Source: Andreprevotia lacus DSM 23236
GTDB taxonomy: Bacteria > Pseudomonadota > Gammaproteobacteria > Burkholderiales > Chitinibacteraceae
Assembly: GCF_900176275.1 (NCBI RefSeq)
Contig: NZ_FWXD01000034.1
Span: 1-36,878 of the forward strand
Direction: 5' to 3'
Length of the DNA: 36,878 bases
Positions 23,308 through 32,168 of the stretch are shown piece by piece. Positions within the stretch are counted from its first letter, which is position 1; each line of letters starts with the position of its first letter. The notes under the pieces were generated by a model. It saw only the letters and a list, made by a program, of their open reading frames with translations. It had not been told where the DNA came from and searched no databases. Made by a program: the position numbers and the translations under genes.

Positions 23308-23676
23308 ATGCTGCGCGTGCTCCGATCCCTCTTTCTGGTGATGCTGATTGCCGCTTTGCCCTTCAACGGGGCAATAGCCAGTCTCGCGCGCGTGCAGCAG
23401 GCGCTAGCAGAACACCCGATCTCCGTGCCAAGCGCGCCGGTCCTCCATGAGCATCGCGGCATGTTCGGTGTTGTCGAACTGCACCTGCATACTGCAGCGG
23501 ACAGTGGCAAGTTGGAATGCGGCAAGTTCTGCAATTCGCTAGGCCAGTTGATGCCGGACGGTTACGAGCAGCCACAACCTCACTGGCAGCTCTCCAATTG
23601 GTCGCCCGCTACCCAGCAATTCCCTGGCGATCACCTCAGCGCTCCTCCAGAGCAACCGCCCAAGTCGCGCGCCTGA
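23308..23676 (+). CDS. CzcI-like small exported protein (122 aa)
   Basis: N-terminal signal segment (LRSLFLVMLIAALPFNGAIA). The mature part contains HEHRGMFG, a His-rich patch (ELHLHTA) and a CGKFC pair (CxxxC), then a Pro-rich tail. Position just upstream of a CzcC-like channel gene and overall layout match CzcI-type proteins, whose role in Czc regulation or metal buffering is not settled. The 256 bp between cadR and this gene contain no other gene and presumably hold the promoter of the rightward RND operon. Confidence 0.65.
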   Translation: MLRVLRSLFLVMLIAALPFNGAIASLARVQQALAEHPISVPSAPVLHEHRGMFGVVELHLHTAADSGKLECGKFCNSLGQLMPDGYEQPQPHWQLSNWSPATQQFPGDHLSAPPEQPPKSRA

Positions 23677-23774
23677 TCCGGCGCGCTGATTCTGCATTTC
23701 CCTACCCCCTGTCTCGTCGCGCCGGGTCACGTCCTTTGACGTTCTGACCTTTTCATTTTGCAGACGAGAACAAC

Positions 23775-24983
23775 ATGCCTTTTGCATTTCCGACCTCCAG
23801 TCGGCTGCTGGGCGTGGTCGCGCTGTGCCTGAGCGTTAGCGCTCCGGCATTTGCTGCCACGCTCAAAGACGCACTGGATCACGCATGGGCTGCGAGCGCA
23901 GCCACGCAAACCGCAAGAACCCAGCAATTCGATGCCGATGACATGGCCGCCCGCGCCTGGTTGCCTGGCCCACCCACGGTGTCCGTTTCCGGTAAAACCG
24001 ACCAGCTTGATCGCAATGACGGGCTGCGTGAATGGGAGGCTGAAGTCGCCGTTCCGTTGTGGCTATGGGGCCAGCGGGAGCGTGCAGCCGCCGTGGCCCA
24101 AGCTGGCCGAACAGCCGGCGCTCAGCGCTTCATGCTGGAGCGCTGGCAACTGGCCGGCGCACTCCGTGATGCCTGGTGGGATACCCGACTGGCACAAGCC
24201 GAGCTTGATGCGGCCCGGCGCAAGCTGGACGCCGCCAACCGGCTGGAAACCGATGCAGGCAAACGACTTAAAGCCGGTGACATCTCGCCGTTTGACGCCA
24301 ATCTGGCGAGACTGAGCCGACAACAATCGCAAGCGGAGTTGCTACGCGCAACGATGATGGCCGCCAAAGCCGAAAGTGCTTTTGCCGCGCTATCGCGTGG
24401 GGCCGCCCTGCCCGAACCGCAAGAAACCGACGCACCAGCCAACGCTTCGCTCGATACGCATCCACAACTGCTCAGTCTGATCGCCACCGTGGCTGCAGCC
24501 AGGGCGCGCCTTCAACAGGCTGGCGGCGATACGCGTGACAACCCCGAGCTGGCGCTGACCGTGACGCGCGAGCGTTCCGGCAACAGCGAGGCCTATCAGA
24601 ACCTTGCCAAGCTGACGTTGAAGCTGCCGTTGGGCACCGAAACACGCAACCGTCCACGAGTAGCAGCAGCAAATGCCGAACTGGCCGAAGCCGAGCAAGC
24701 GCTGGAAACGGCGCATATCCAGGTACGTGCCGCCTACGAGGCCAGCAGGCTGGAACTCGATCAGGCACGGAGCGAACAGGCACTGCAACAGGAGCGGCAA
24801 TTGCTGGCAGAACAAAATCTCCTCTGGCAGCAGCAGGCGAACCGCGCCGGTCAGGTCGATCTTGCGGCCTTGCTCAGGGCGCAGGCCGAAGCCGATGAGG
24901 CGCGGCTGCAAGTCACGCGGGCACGCATCAACGTGGGACGCATGATCTCCCGAACCAATCAGGCTGCAGGGGTACTGCCGTGA
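23775..24983 (+). CDS. CzcC-like outer-membrane channel protein
   Basis: 402 residues with a signal peptide (LLGVVALCLSVSAPAFA) followed by TLKDALDHAWAAS and alternating long helices with Ala/Leu/Gln, the TolC/OEP fold. Two repeats are recognisable (starting near residues 35 and 230). It is the outer-membrane exit of the second RND system. Its stop overlaps the next gene's GTG (GTGA), indicating coupled translation. Confidence 0.85.
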   Translation: MPFAFPTSSRLLGVVALCLSVSAPAFAATLKDALDHAWAASAATQTARTQQFDADDMAARAWLPGPPTVSVSGKTDQLDRNDGLREWEAEVAVPLWLWGQRERAAAVAQAGRTAGAQRFMLERWQLAGALRDAWWDTRLAQAELDAARRKLDAANRLETDAGKRLKAGDISPFDANLARLSRQQSQAELLRATMMAAKAESAFAALSRGAALPEPQETDAPANASLDTHPQLLSLIATVAAARARLQQAGGDTRDNPELALTVTRERSGNSEAYQNLAKLTLKLPLGTETRNRPRVAAANAELAEAEQALETAHIQVRAAYEASRLELDQARSEQALQQERQLLAEQNLLWQQQANRAGQVDLAALLRAQAEADEARLQVTRARINVGRMISRTNQAAGVLP

Positions 24984-25507
24984 AATACATTCAAGCAATT
25001 GTTCTGACACTGGTACTGGTCGCGCCACTGAGCGCCCAAGCACATGGTGGAGAAGACCACGGCGATGCTGCGCCAGCCGCGGTCGCCGGCAGTCTGGCGC
25101 CAAGAGCACAGGCCCAAACCGAATTGTTCGAGCTACTGGCAACGGCAGAGCAAGGGCAGCTGCTGATTTACCTCGACCGCTTCGACAGCAACGCGCCGGT
25201 AGCCGACGCCAAGGTGGAGGTGGAAAGCGGCAGCTGGCACGGCACAGCACTGGCCGGGCCGAATGGCATTTTTCGGGTAGCAGCGCCGCAGTTCAAACAG
25301 CCCGGTACCTACCCGCTGGTTTTTACCGTTCAGGCCGGGAAGGACAACGATCTGATCGAGGCCACTTTGACAGTGGCGCCGACGCCACTGTCAGCACCCA
25401 GCAAACCACATGCGCTGGCAGCTTGGCCGATTGCGATCGCCCTGTTGGCCTTGGCCGGCATCGGCTGGATTGTCTGGCGCCGTATGCGTCACATGCAAAA
25501 AGGATAA
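24980..25507 (+). CDS. Periplasmic protein with His-leading mature N-terminus and C-terminal anchor (175 aa)
   Basis: GTG 24980 start, overlapping the channel gene stop. A signal peptide ending APLSAQA would release a mature protein beginning [10 protein letters not shown] middle beta-rich domain (VADAKVEVESG, NGIFRVAAPQF, GTYPLVFTVQAG) looks like an Ig/transthyretin-type fold. A C-terminal membrane helix (WPIAIALLALAGIGWIVW) is followed by a basic tail, so it stays anchored in the inner membrane facing the periplasm. It lies between channel and adaptor genes, where classic czcCBA operons have nothing. Function unknown; metal handling is likely from context. Confidence 0.65.
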   Translation: MKYIQAIVLTLVLVAPLSAQAHGGEDHGDAAPAAVAGSLAPRAQAQTELFELLATAEQGQLLIYLDRFDSNAPVADAKVEVESGSWHGTALAGPNGIFRVAAPQFKQPGTYPLVFTVQAGKDNDLIEATLTVAPTPLSAPSKPHALAAWPIAIALLALAGIGWIVWRRMRHMQKG

Positions 25508-25511
25508 GAGC

Positions 25512-26603
25512 ATGAAACTGAATCGATTGATTGCCTGCCTGTGCCTGGCCTGGATTGGTGCTGCATACGCCCATGGAGGTGAAGACCATGGGGATGCACC
25601 GGCTGTAGCGATAGCAGCGGACAAGCCACAGCGGCTGCCCGATGGCCGGGTCTTTGTGCCCAAAGAAGCACAACGGCGCTGGCAGGTGCTTACCGTCATT
25701 GGTCAGCCGCAAACCCTGTCACGGAGTGTGACGCTGAACGCACATGTCGTCATGGACCCCAATGCCGGCGGCCGCGTTCAGGCCGCATTGCCCGGGCGTG
25801 TGGAGCCTGGGCCAAACGGCCTGCCGGTGCTGGGTAGCGCGGTCCGCAAGGGGCAGATACTGGCTTATATCGTGCCCGCCGTAGGGAGCCTTGAGCGGGC
25901 CAGCCAACAAGCTGAGCGAGCCGATCTGCAAGCCAGGTTGAAGCTGACCGAGGCCCAGCAAGCGCGGCTGGAAAGCTTGAACGGCACCGTTGCCCGCAAG
26001 GAGATCGAGGCCGCAGCCAACGAGGTACAGGCGTTGCGTCAGCGCAGTACGGCACTAGCAGCAGGCGCGGCGCGTGAGCCCTTGCTTGCACCGGCCACAG
26101 GCATGATCGCGTCGGCCGACGCGGTAAGCGGCCAGATGGTTGAGGCTAAAGACGTGCTGTTCGAAATCGTCGATCCGGCAAGGATGATGATCGAAGCGCT
26201 GGTATACGACCCTGGCATGACTCGCGGCTTGCAGCAAGCCAGCATCGTCGGAACGGACATGACGCTCGACTTTGTCGGCGGTGCCGGTGCATTGCGCGAT
26301 GGCGCGCTGCCAGTGCTGTTCCGTCCTCGACGAAATACGGCAGATCGGCTGGCGTTGGGGCAAATCATCAAGGTCGTTGCGAACACCGAAGACAAGGTGC
26401 AGGGCATGCCGGTGCCGGCGACCAGCATCGTCAGAAATGCATCCAATGAAACGGCAGTGTGGGTACACGACAGTGCGGAACTGTTCCGTAGTGTCGCGGT
26501 GCAAGTCAGCCCGCTGGATGGTCAGCGTGTGATGGTCAGTGGCGTCAAACCGGGAGCACGCATCGTGACCTCGGGCGCCGTCCTCATCAACCAGATACGT
26601 TGA
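25512..26603 (+). CDS. CzcB-like RND periplasmic adaptor
   Basis: ATG 25512 gives 363 residues. The signal peptide ends GAAYA, so the mature protein again starts HGGEDHGDA. Next come a barrel-sandwich half ([12 protein letters not shown]), a helical hairpin ([20 protein letters not shown]), the second half ([20 protein letters not shown]), a beta-barrel and a membrane-proximal domain ([19 protein letters not shown]). It lacks the YWYDPM-type metal segment and the CusF fusion of the cus adaptor. It connects the pump and channel of the second RND system. Confidence 0.88.
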   Translation: MKLNRLIACLCLAWIGAAYAHGGEDHGDAPAVAIAADKPQRLPDGRVFVPKEAQRRWQVLTVIGQPQTLSRSVTLNAHVVMDPNAGGRVQAALPGRVEPGPNGLPVLGSAVRKGQILAYIVPAVGSLERASQQAERADLQARLKLTEAQQARLESLNGTVARKEIEAAANEVQALRQRSTALAAGAAREPLLAPATGMIASADAVSGQMVEAKDVLFEIVDPARMMIEALVYDPGMTRGLQQASIVGTDMTLDFVGGAGALRDGALPVLFRPRRNTADRLALGQIIKVVANTEDKVQGMPVPATSIVRNASNETAVWVHDSAELFRSVAVQVSPLDGQRVMVSGVKPGARIVTSGAVLINQIR

Positions 26604-26613
26604 GGAGGCGACC

Positions 26614-29600
26614 GTGTTCAACTGGATCGTCAATGTTAGTCTGCGCAACCGGCTGTTTGTGCTGGTCTTTGCCGCCATTTTGCTGGTCTACGGCGGGATC
26701 ACGGCATCGAATATGCCGGTGGACGTTTTTCCCGACCTGAACAAGCCCACGGTGACGGTCATGACCGAAGCCGGGGGCATGGCCCCGGAAGAAGTCGAAC
26801 AACTGGTCTCACTGCCCTTGGAAACCGCGTTGAACGGCATGCCGGGGGTCAGTCGGGTACGTTCGGTCTCCGGTGTCGGCTTGTCGGTGATTTATGCCGA
26901 GTTCGACTGGGGATCGGATATCTACCGCAACCGGCAACTGGTCGCTGAACGCCTGGCCGAGGTCAAGGAACAGCTACCCGGTGGCGTGAACCCCAATATG
27001 GGACCGATTTCGTCCGTCATGGGCGAGATCATGCTGATTGCCCTGCCGGCGGACCCGGGCAAGACAGACCCGATGGCGGTGCGCGAGTACGCCGATTACG
27101 TGCTGCGCCCCAGGCTGTTATCCATTCCCGGTGTTGCACAAGTCATCCCCATCGGTGGCGAGGTCAGGCAATTTCGCGTTGAACCAGATACCGCCCGGAT
27201 GGCGCAGCTGGGGGTGAGTCTGGACGAGCTGGATAGCGCATTGCGGGCGTTTTCCAGCAATACCAGCGGTGGTTTTCTGGAGCAGAACGCGCGCGAGTAC
27301 CTGATTCGCAACCTGGGACGTACCACCCGTCTGGACGACCTGCAAAACCTCGCGGTCAGAGTCAGCAATGGCCAGCCCATTTTGCTCAGGCAACTGGCGG
27401 AAGTCAGATTTGCAGCTGCATTCAAACGGGGTGATGCCGGTTACGGCGCCAAACCGGCGGTCATCGTCAGCGTGCAAAAGCAGCCCAATGCAGACTCGGT
27501 CAAACTGACCGGGCAAATCGAGAGCGCGCTGGCCGGTCTGTCACGCACGCTGCCGCCCGGTATGGCCAAACCGGAAATTTCGTTCCGGCAAGCCGACTTC
27601 ATCGATGCTTCCATCGACAACGTGCGGGAAGCCTTGCGCGATGGCGCCATCATGGTCGCCATCGTGCTGTTCCTGTTCTTGATGAACGTCCGCACCACGC
27701 TGATATCGCTGACCGCAATCCCGTTGTCGCTGGCGATCACGGCATTGGTGTTCAAGAGCATGGGGTTGTCCATCAATGTAATGACGCTGGGTGGCCTGGC
27801 CATTGCCATCGGCGAGTTGGTTGACGATGCGCTGGTCGATGTCGAGAACGTGCTGCGACGCTTGAAGCAGAACAAGCCGCGTGGCGTTGCCGGCATCGTC
27901 AAGGTGATTGCCGCCGCTTGCAACGAGGTGCGTTCGGGCGTGGTGGTGGCCACCATGGTCGTGGTCCTGGTATTCGTGCCGCTGTTTGCCCTGCCGGGGA
28001 TCGAGGGGCGCTTGTTTGCGCCATTGGGCGTCGCCTACATCACATCCATCCTGGCCAGCCTGCTGGTCGCGCTCACGGTGACTCCGGTGATGTGCTACTT
28101 CCTGCTGCCGCGTATGAAACAGATCGAGCATGGCGATGGCAAGCTGGTGACCTGGCTCAAACATTGGGACAAGCGTTTGCTGGAGGCAGCTTTTCCGCAT
28201 GCGCGAGCAATTTTGCTGTCTGCCATCGTGCTGTTGCTGGTAGCACTGGCCAGTGTGCCTTACTTCCCGCGCGCCTTCCTGCCAGCCTTCAACGAAGGCA
28301 CGCTGACCATCTCGCTCCTGCTCAATCCGGGGACGTCGCTGGCCGAGTCTAACCGCGTGGGCGCCCTGGCCGAGCAACTGATCCAGATGGTGCCGGAAGT
28401 ACGCAGTGTTGGCCGCCGCACTGGCCGCGCCGAGCTGGATGAGCACGCCGAGGGGGTTCACTCCAGCGAGCTCGATGTGGACCTGAAGCCGTCGGCCCGC
28501 CCGCGCGACGCCATCATGGCCGACATCCGCTCCCGTTTGGCTGGGCTGCCCGCCGCGGCAACCGTGGGGCAACCGATATCGCATCGGCTGGATCACCTGC
28601 TATCCGGTGTGCGAGCGCAAATTGCGCTCAAGCTGTTCGGCGACGACCTCGATACGCTGCGTGGTCAAGCTGCCGTGCTGCGCGACAAGCTGGCGCGCAT
28701 TCCGGGCCTGACCGATCTGCAGATCGAGAAGCAGGTCCTGATTCCGCAGATCAAGATCCGGCTCGATTACGACAGCGCAGCGCAGCTGGGCATTTCCCCT
28801 GGCGGATTGCTCCGGACACTGGAAACGCTAACGGAGGGCGATACGGTTGCGCAGATCATCGACGGCAACAAGCGCTTCAACCTGGTGGTGCGGCTGCCCG
28901 ATGCCGCACGCAGTGCTCAAGGCCTGGCAGGGGTACTGATCGACTCCCCGCATGGACGCATTCCGCTCTCTCAGGTCGCCAGCGTGGAGGAGGCCGACGG
29001 GCCAAACCAGATCGGTCGCGAAAACGGTCGCCGCCGCATCGTCATCGCTGCCAACACGGACGGCAGCGATATGGCGCGCATCGTCGAGGATATTCGCCGG
29101 GTATTGGCCGACAGCCATCTGCCCGACGGCTATTTCGTGAGTCTCGAAGGGCAGTTCCAGGCCCAGGAACAGGCCACCCGACTGATAGCCGGACTATCCC
29201 TGGTGTCGCTGGCGCTGATCTTCATGGTGCTCTACAGCCGCTACAAATCGGTACGGCTGACCGCGATGATCATGGGCAACATCCCCATGGCCCTCATCGG
29301 CAGCGTGCTGGCAATGTGGCTGACCGGCGTCAGCCTGTCCGTTGCATCACTGGTCGGCTTCATCACGCTGACCGGCATTGCCACCCGCAATGGCATCCTC
29401 AAGATCAGCCACTACATCAACCTGTGCAAGTTCGAAGGCGAGACCTTTGGCCAGCGCATGATCATACGCGGCTCGCTGGAGCGGCTGACCCCGGTGCTGA
29501 TGACCGCGCTCACTGCCGCACTGGCACTGCTGCCGCTGCTGTTTGCTGCCGACGCGCCGGGCAAGGAAATCCTGCATCCGGTCGCGGTGGTGATTTTTGG

Positions 29601-29715
29601 TGGCCTGATCAGTTCCACCCTGCTCGACACCGTGCTGACCCCGCTGATGTTCTGGCTCTTCGGCGCACAACCCTTGCAACGCCATGTGCAGGATCACGGC
29701 AGCGAAGCACTTTGA
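26614..29715 (+). CDS. HME-RND heavy-metal efflux pump (second system)
   Basis: 1033 residues from GTG 26614 (AGGAGG six bases before). The RND layout is clear: [20 protein letters not shown] at the N-terminus, [14 protein letters not shown], and twelve predicted helices. The TM4 signature is [17 protein letters not shown] (about residues 396-412), differing from the DFG-x3-DG of CzcA/CnrA and from the AIGAMVDAA of CusA. It belongs to the less studied HME class with paired Asp. Substrate cannot be assigned; Co, Ni or Zn are possible. The pump is encoded with its channel, adaptor and two accessory periplasmic proteins. Confidence 0.9.
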   Translation: MFNWIVNVSLRNRLFVLVFAAILLVYGGITASNMPVDVFPDLNKPTVTVMTEAGGMAPEEVEQLVSLPLETALNGMPGVSRVRSVSGVGLSVIYAEFDWGSDIYRNRQLVAERLAEVKEQLPGGVNPNMGPISSVMGEIMLIALPADPGKTDPMAVREYADYVLRPRLLSIPGVAQVIPIGGEVRQFRVEPDTARMAQLGVSLDELDSALRAFSSNTSGGFLEQNAREYLIRNLGRTTRLDDLQNLAVRVSNGQPILLRQLAEVRFAAAFKRGDAGYGAKPAVIVSVQKQPNADSVKLTGQIESALAGLSRTLPPGMAKPEISFRQADFIDASIDNVREALRDGAIMVAIVLFLFLMNVRTTLISLTAIPLSLAITALVFKSMGLSINVMTLGGLAIAIGELVDDALVDVENVLRRLKQNKPRGVAGIVKVIAAACNEVRSGVVVATMVVVLVFVPLFALPGIEGRLFAPLGVAYITSILASLLVALTVTPVMCYFLLPRMKQIEHGDGKLVTWLKHWDKRLLEAAFPHARAILLSAIVLLLVALASVPYFPRAFLPAFNEGTLTISLLLNPGTSLAESNRVGALAEQLIQMVPEVRSVGRRTGRAELDEHAEGVHSSELDVDLKPSARPRDAIMADIRSRLAGLPAAATVGQPISHRLDHLLSGVRAQIALKLFGDDLDTLRGQAAVLRDKLARIPGLTDLQIEKQVLIPQIKIRLDYDSAAQLGISPGGLLRTLETLTEGDTVAQIIDGNKRFNLVVRLPDAARSAQGLAGVLIDSPHGRIPLSQVASVEEADGPNQIGRENGRRRIVIAANTDGSDMARIVEDIRRVLADSHLPDGYFVSLEGQFQAQEQATRLIAGLSLVSLALIFMVLYSRYKSVRLTAMIMGNIPMALIGSVLAMWLTGVSLSVASLVGFITLTGIATRNGILKISHYINLCKFEGETFGQRMIIRGSLERLTPVLMTALTAALALLPLLFAADAPGKEILHPVAVVIFGGLISSTLLDTVLTPLMFWLFGAQPLQRHVQDHGSEAL

Positions 29716-29762
29716 TGACCCGTGCCGGGCATGGGCCCGGCACATTTCCTGGAGGAAGTACG

Positions 29763-30134
29763 ATGAAACGCATTCTGATTGCAACCCTGTTCACGCTGGC
29801 TGCTGGCCTGTCTTTCGCCGATGGCGACCTGACCCCGCGTCATGGTGGTGTGGTGGTCGAGGCGAAGTCTGGCCACAAGGTTGAACTGGTCGCCCAGTCC
29901 GGCATGCTGACGCTGTATCTGTTCAGCCATGACGGCAAACCCGTGGACAGCAAGGGTGCTGGCGCGGAAATCACCCTGTTGGCCGGCAGCGACAAAAGCA
30001 CGGCCAAATTCGAGGCATCCGGAGAAAACACCCTGATGGCACACGGCAAATTCAATACCGCTGCCGGGGCCAAGGCTATCGTCAAGTTCACCTTGCCGGG
30101 CAAGGCCGCCGAGCAAGTTCGACTGAGTTTCTAA
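29763..30134 (+). CDS. Periplasmic accessory protein of the second RND operon (123 aa)
   Basis: ATG 29763 with GGAGG upstream. A signal peptide (LIATLFTLAAGLSFA) is followed by RHGGVVVEAKSGHKVELVAQ and a small beta-rich domain (LTLYLFSHDGKPVDSKG). The HGGVVVE...LYLFDHDGKPV layout is recurrent in small proteins coded beside metal efflux pumps. No function is known to me. It is last in the operon, 47 bp after the pump stop, and is followed by a terminator. Confidence 0.7.
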   Translation: MKRILIATLFTLAAGLSFADGDLTPRHGGVVVEAKSGHKVELVAQSGMLTLYLFSHDGKPVDSKGAGAEITLLAGSDKSTAKFEASGENTLMAHGKFNTAAGAKAIVKFTLPGKAAEQVRLSF

Positions 30135-30144
30135 GTGGTGTACA

Positions 30145-30180
30145 CACCCCTCGTGCTGCGGCGAGAGGGGTGCTTTCTTT
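30145..30180 (+). terminator. Intrinsic terminator of the second RND operon
   Basis: CACCCCTC (30145-30152) and GAGGGGTG (30165-30172) form an 8-bp stem with a 12-nt loop, followed by CTTTCTTT. It starts 11 bp after the last stop of the operon. Confidence 0.75.
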
Positions 30181-30226
30181 GCTGCCTGGCGCCGGATCGA
30201 CCAGCCATCTGCCAACTCGATTCGGG

Positions 30227-30240
30227 TTGATCTACGTCAA
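30227..30240. promoter_or_regulatory. CRP/FNR-type (FNR/DNR-like) box before the copper cluster
   Basis: TTGATCTACGTCAA fits TTGAT-N4-GTCAA, one base from the FNR consensus TTGAT-N4-ATCAA. A -10-like TATACA lies at 30260-30265. If transcription starts near 30272, the box is centred about 38 bp upstream, close to the class II activator position. Oxygen- or NO-dependent control of the copper cluster is inferred. Confidence 0.45.
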
Positions 30241-30294
30241 TGGCGAATGATCAGGTTTGTATACACTGAAATCACCTCCTGCCGGAGCATGCTG

Positions 30295-30690
30295 ATGCTG
30301 CGTCTGCGCCGCCACCTGTCATTGCTGTCAAGCTTGGCGCTGATCGCCTGGCTGCTGGCTTTTGTCATGGCGTCGGCGTGTCTGGCGCAAGAACCAGCGT
30401 CCCGTTCGTACACCAAGCCGATTTCGCAATTCATCCTGCCTGCGCATGCCGACGGAAGTGAGCATTCGGAGCATGCCTGCATCCAGCATTGTGCTGACAG
30501 CAACAAGGTGCTCGTTGCGGCAAATGGCCTGCCGGGTTTCGATACCCCCCATCTGCTGACCATCCTGATCCTGCCTGCACTGTTGTTGCTTGCCTTGCCC
30601 GGCGCCGTCAGATCACTCGCTTTCCTTCCTCGGGAATTCCACCCCGCCGGGCCACCCGCCCGCCTGATGTTCGTCCGCCTCAACGATTGA
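30295..30690 (+). CDS. Small exported CxxHC leader protein of the copper cluster (131 aa)
   Basis: ATG 30295 is chosen for its spacing from CCGGAG; ATG 30289 and 30247 are in-frame alternatives. A hydrophobic signal (LSLLSSLALIAWLLAFVMA) is followed by a His/Glu patch (HADGSEHSEHACIQHCAD) with CxxHC, a second membrane-like stretch (LLTILILPALLLLALPG) and a GPPARLMF tail. Length, CxxHC and tail match the protein at 19124-19519, so the two are probably paralogues. Copper sensing or delivery in the periplasm is possible. Confidence 0.65.
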   Translation: MLRLRRHLSLLSSLALIAWLLAFVMASACLAQEPASRSYTKPISQFILPAHADGSEHSEHACIQHCADSNKVLVAANGLPGFDTPHLLTILILPALLLLALPGAVRSLAFLPREFHPAGPPARLMFVRLND

Positions 30691-30785
30691 TTCCAGCAGA
30701 TTTGCCTTGGCCATCGCGCTGTCTGCACCCGGCGGGTGCGGTTGCCGCACAGGCGTTCCTTTTGCTCACCCTCAGGAGATTTACC

Positions 30786-31178
30786 ATGCAAGCGACACTT
30801 AAATTTCTCATTGCTGCGCTGTTTGTCGGTGCCTCGCTAGGCGCCTCTGCCAACGACGCACACCATCCTGCAGAAGGCAAAGCGGTTGCCAGCAAGCCGG
30901 CCCAGGCTGAAAAGCCGACGGCAAAGGCAGCCAACGAGCAAATGCAGAAACTGCGCGCTGCGCGCGACAAACTCGCGACCGCCAAAACGCCAGCCGAGCG
31001 CCAGATGGCCATGCAAGAAAGCATGTCGGTCATGAAAGGCGCCATGCAGGCGATGCACAAGGACTGCATGTCCAAGGGGATGGGCAAGGGCATGAACCAC
31101 GATGGCGACATGATGGAAATGATGATGCAGATGATGGATCAGCAGTCATCCATGATGTCCATGCCCATGAACCAATAG
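30786..31178 (+). CDS. Met-rich periplasmic protein (130 aa)
   Basis: AGGAG precedes ATG 30786. A signal peptide (LIAALFVGASLGASA) is followed by a Lys/Ala helix and a C-terminal half dominated by Met, Asp and Lys: MAMQESMSVMKGAMQAMHKD, then GMGKGMNHDGDMMEMMMQMM. Such thioether-rich tails bind Cu(I) and Ag(I). It probably buffers periplasmic copper exported by the ATPase encoded three genes downstream. No named family; the Met content is the main evidence. Confidence 0.75.
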   Translation: MQATLKFLIAALFVGASLGASANDAHHPAEGKAVASKPAQAEKPTAKAANEQMQKLRAARDKLATAKTPAERQMAMQESMSVMKGAMQAMHKDCMSKGMGKGMNHDGDMMEMMMQMMDQQSSMMSMPMNQ

Positions 31179-31262
31179 CGCTGGCAGCGGCGCGGCATCG
31201 TCCTGATGCCTCATGCGGCGGGCAAGGCGCTCCATGCCTCGCCTGCCGCCGGGAGATCGATC

Positions 31263-31502
31263 ATGCAACATGAACAACCGACCGGGCGGTATCGCTGGGT
31301 ATTCTGGTGTTTTGCCGCGATAGCCGCTTTTTTCCTGCTCACCGAGCATACGGCCCACGTGCTGGGCGCCTTGCCGTACCTGTTGCTGGCGGCTTGCCCG
31401 CTGATGCATGTCTTCATGCATCACGGCCACGGTCATCATCATGGCCACGATCACACGCCAGCGCGCCGGCAACAAGACGAGCGCAAGGAGGATGAATCAT
31501 GA
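31263..31502 (+). CDS. DUF2933 small membrane protein (79 aa)
   Basis: ATG 31263 (GGGAG upstream) avoids a long unlikely N-terminal extension. Two membrane segments ([17 protein letters not shown] and [19 protein letters not shown]) are followed by a His-rich tail ([12 protein letters not shown]). This matches DUF2933 proteins, common in copper-resistance clusters and of unknown function. Its 3' end overlaps the next gene as ATGA. Confidence 0.8.
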   Translation: MQHEQPTGRYRWVFWCFAAIAAFFLLTEHTAHVLGALPYLLLAACPLMHVFMHHGHGHHHGHDHTPARRQQDERKEDES

Positions 31503-32155
31503 ACCATGACACCTCGTCGTCCTATGGCCTCTGGTCGCTGGTTGTCATCAATTCGGCGATCTTCATCATTTTTGCGTTCAGCTTCGCCAAACCGCACAGC
31601 AGCCGCGACTGGCGCTCGTTTGGCATGTTTTCCGGCTTCCTGGTGGCGCTGTTCACCGAAATGTATGGCTTTCCGCTGACCATTTACCTGCTGCTGCCGT
31701 GGCTCAGCAAGCATTTCCCCGGGATCGACTTCCTGTCTCACGACAACGGGCACCTCCTTGAAGTGATGCTGGGGTGGCGCGTGAACCCGCATTTCGGGCC
31801 ATTCCATATCGCGAGCAATATTCTGATCCTGCTCGGCTTCTGGTTGCTCGCCGCAGCGTGGGACAAGCTATACACAGCGCAGACCTCGGGCAAGTTGGCC
31901 CGAAGCGGCCCTTATGCGCATATCCGCCACCCTCAGTACATTGCATTCGTGACCATCATGTTCGGTTTCCTGCTGCAATGGCCCACGCTGATCACGCTGG
32001 TGCTGTTTCCTGTGCTGGTCGTGGTTTATGCAAGGCTGGCAAAGCGTGAAGAAGCCGAGATGATCGCGCGATTCGGCGACGAATACCTGAGTTATCGAGC
32101 CGACACGCCAGCCTTCTTCCCTCGCCTGGGTCACCGCGAGCACGAGCGGGTATGA
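31499..32155 (+). CDS. Isoprenylcysteine carboxyl methyltransferase-like membrane protein
   Basis: 218 residues, at least five membrane segments. The C-terminal third carries [14 protein letters not shown] and [20 protein letters not shown], the SAM/substrate region of the ICMT/PEMT family. Bacterial members have no prenylcysteine substrate and their target in copper clusters is unknown. AGGAGG and an ATGA overlap tie it to the DUF2933 gene, and the ATPase gene starts 13 bp downstream, so it is part of the copper operon. Confidence 0.85.
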   Translation: MNHDTSSSYGLWSLVVINSAIFIIFAFSFAKPHSSRDWRSFGMFSGFLVALFTEMYGFPLTIYLLLPWLSKHFPGIDFLSHDNGHLLEVMLGWRVNPHFGPFHIASNILILLGFWLLAAAWDKLYTAQTSGKLARSGPYAHIRHPQYIAFVTIMFGFLLQWPTLITLVLFPVLVVVYARLAKREEAEMIARFGDEYLSYRADTPAFFPRLGHREHERV

Positions 32156-32168
32156 ACTGGGGGTAAAC

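Noticed and set aside
27541-28596. 351-codon open frame antisense to the second RND pump
   Set aside because: Same situation: shadow of a real gene, low-complexity His/Gln/Arg product, no ribosome-binding site.
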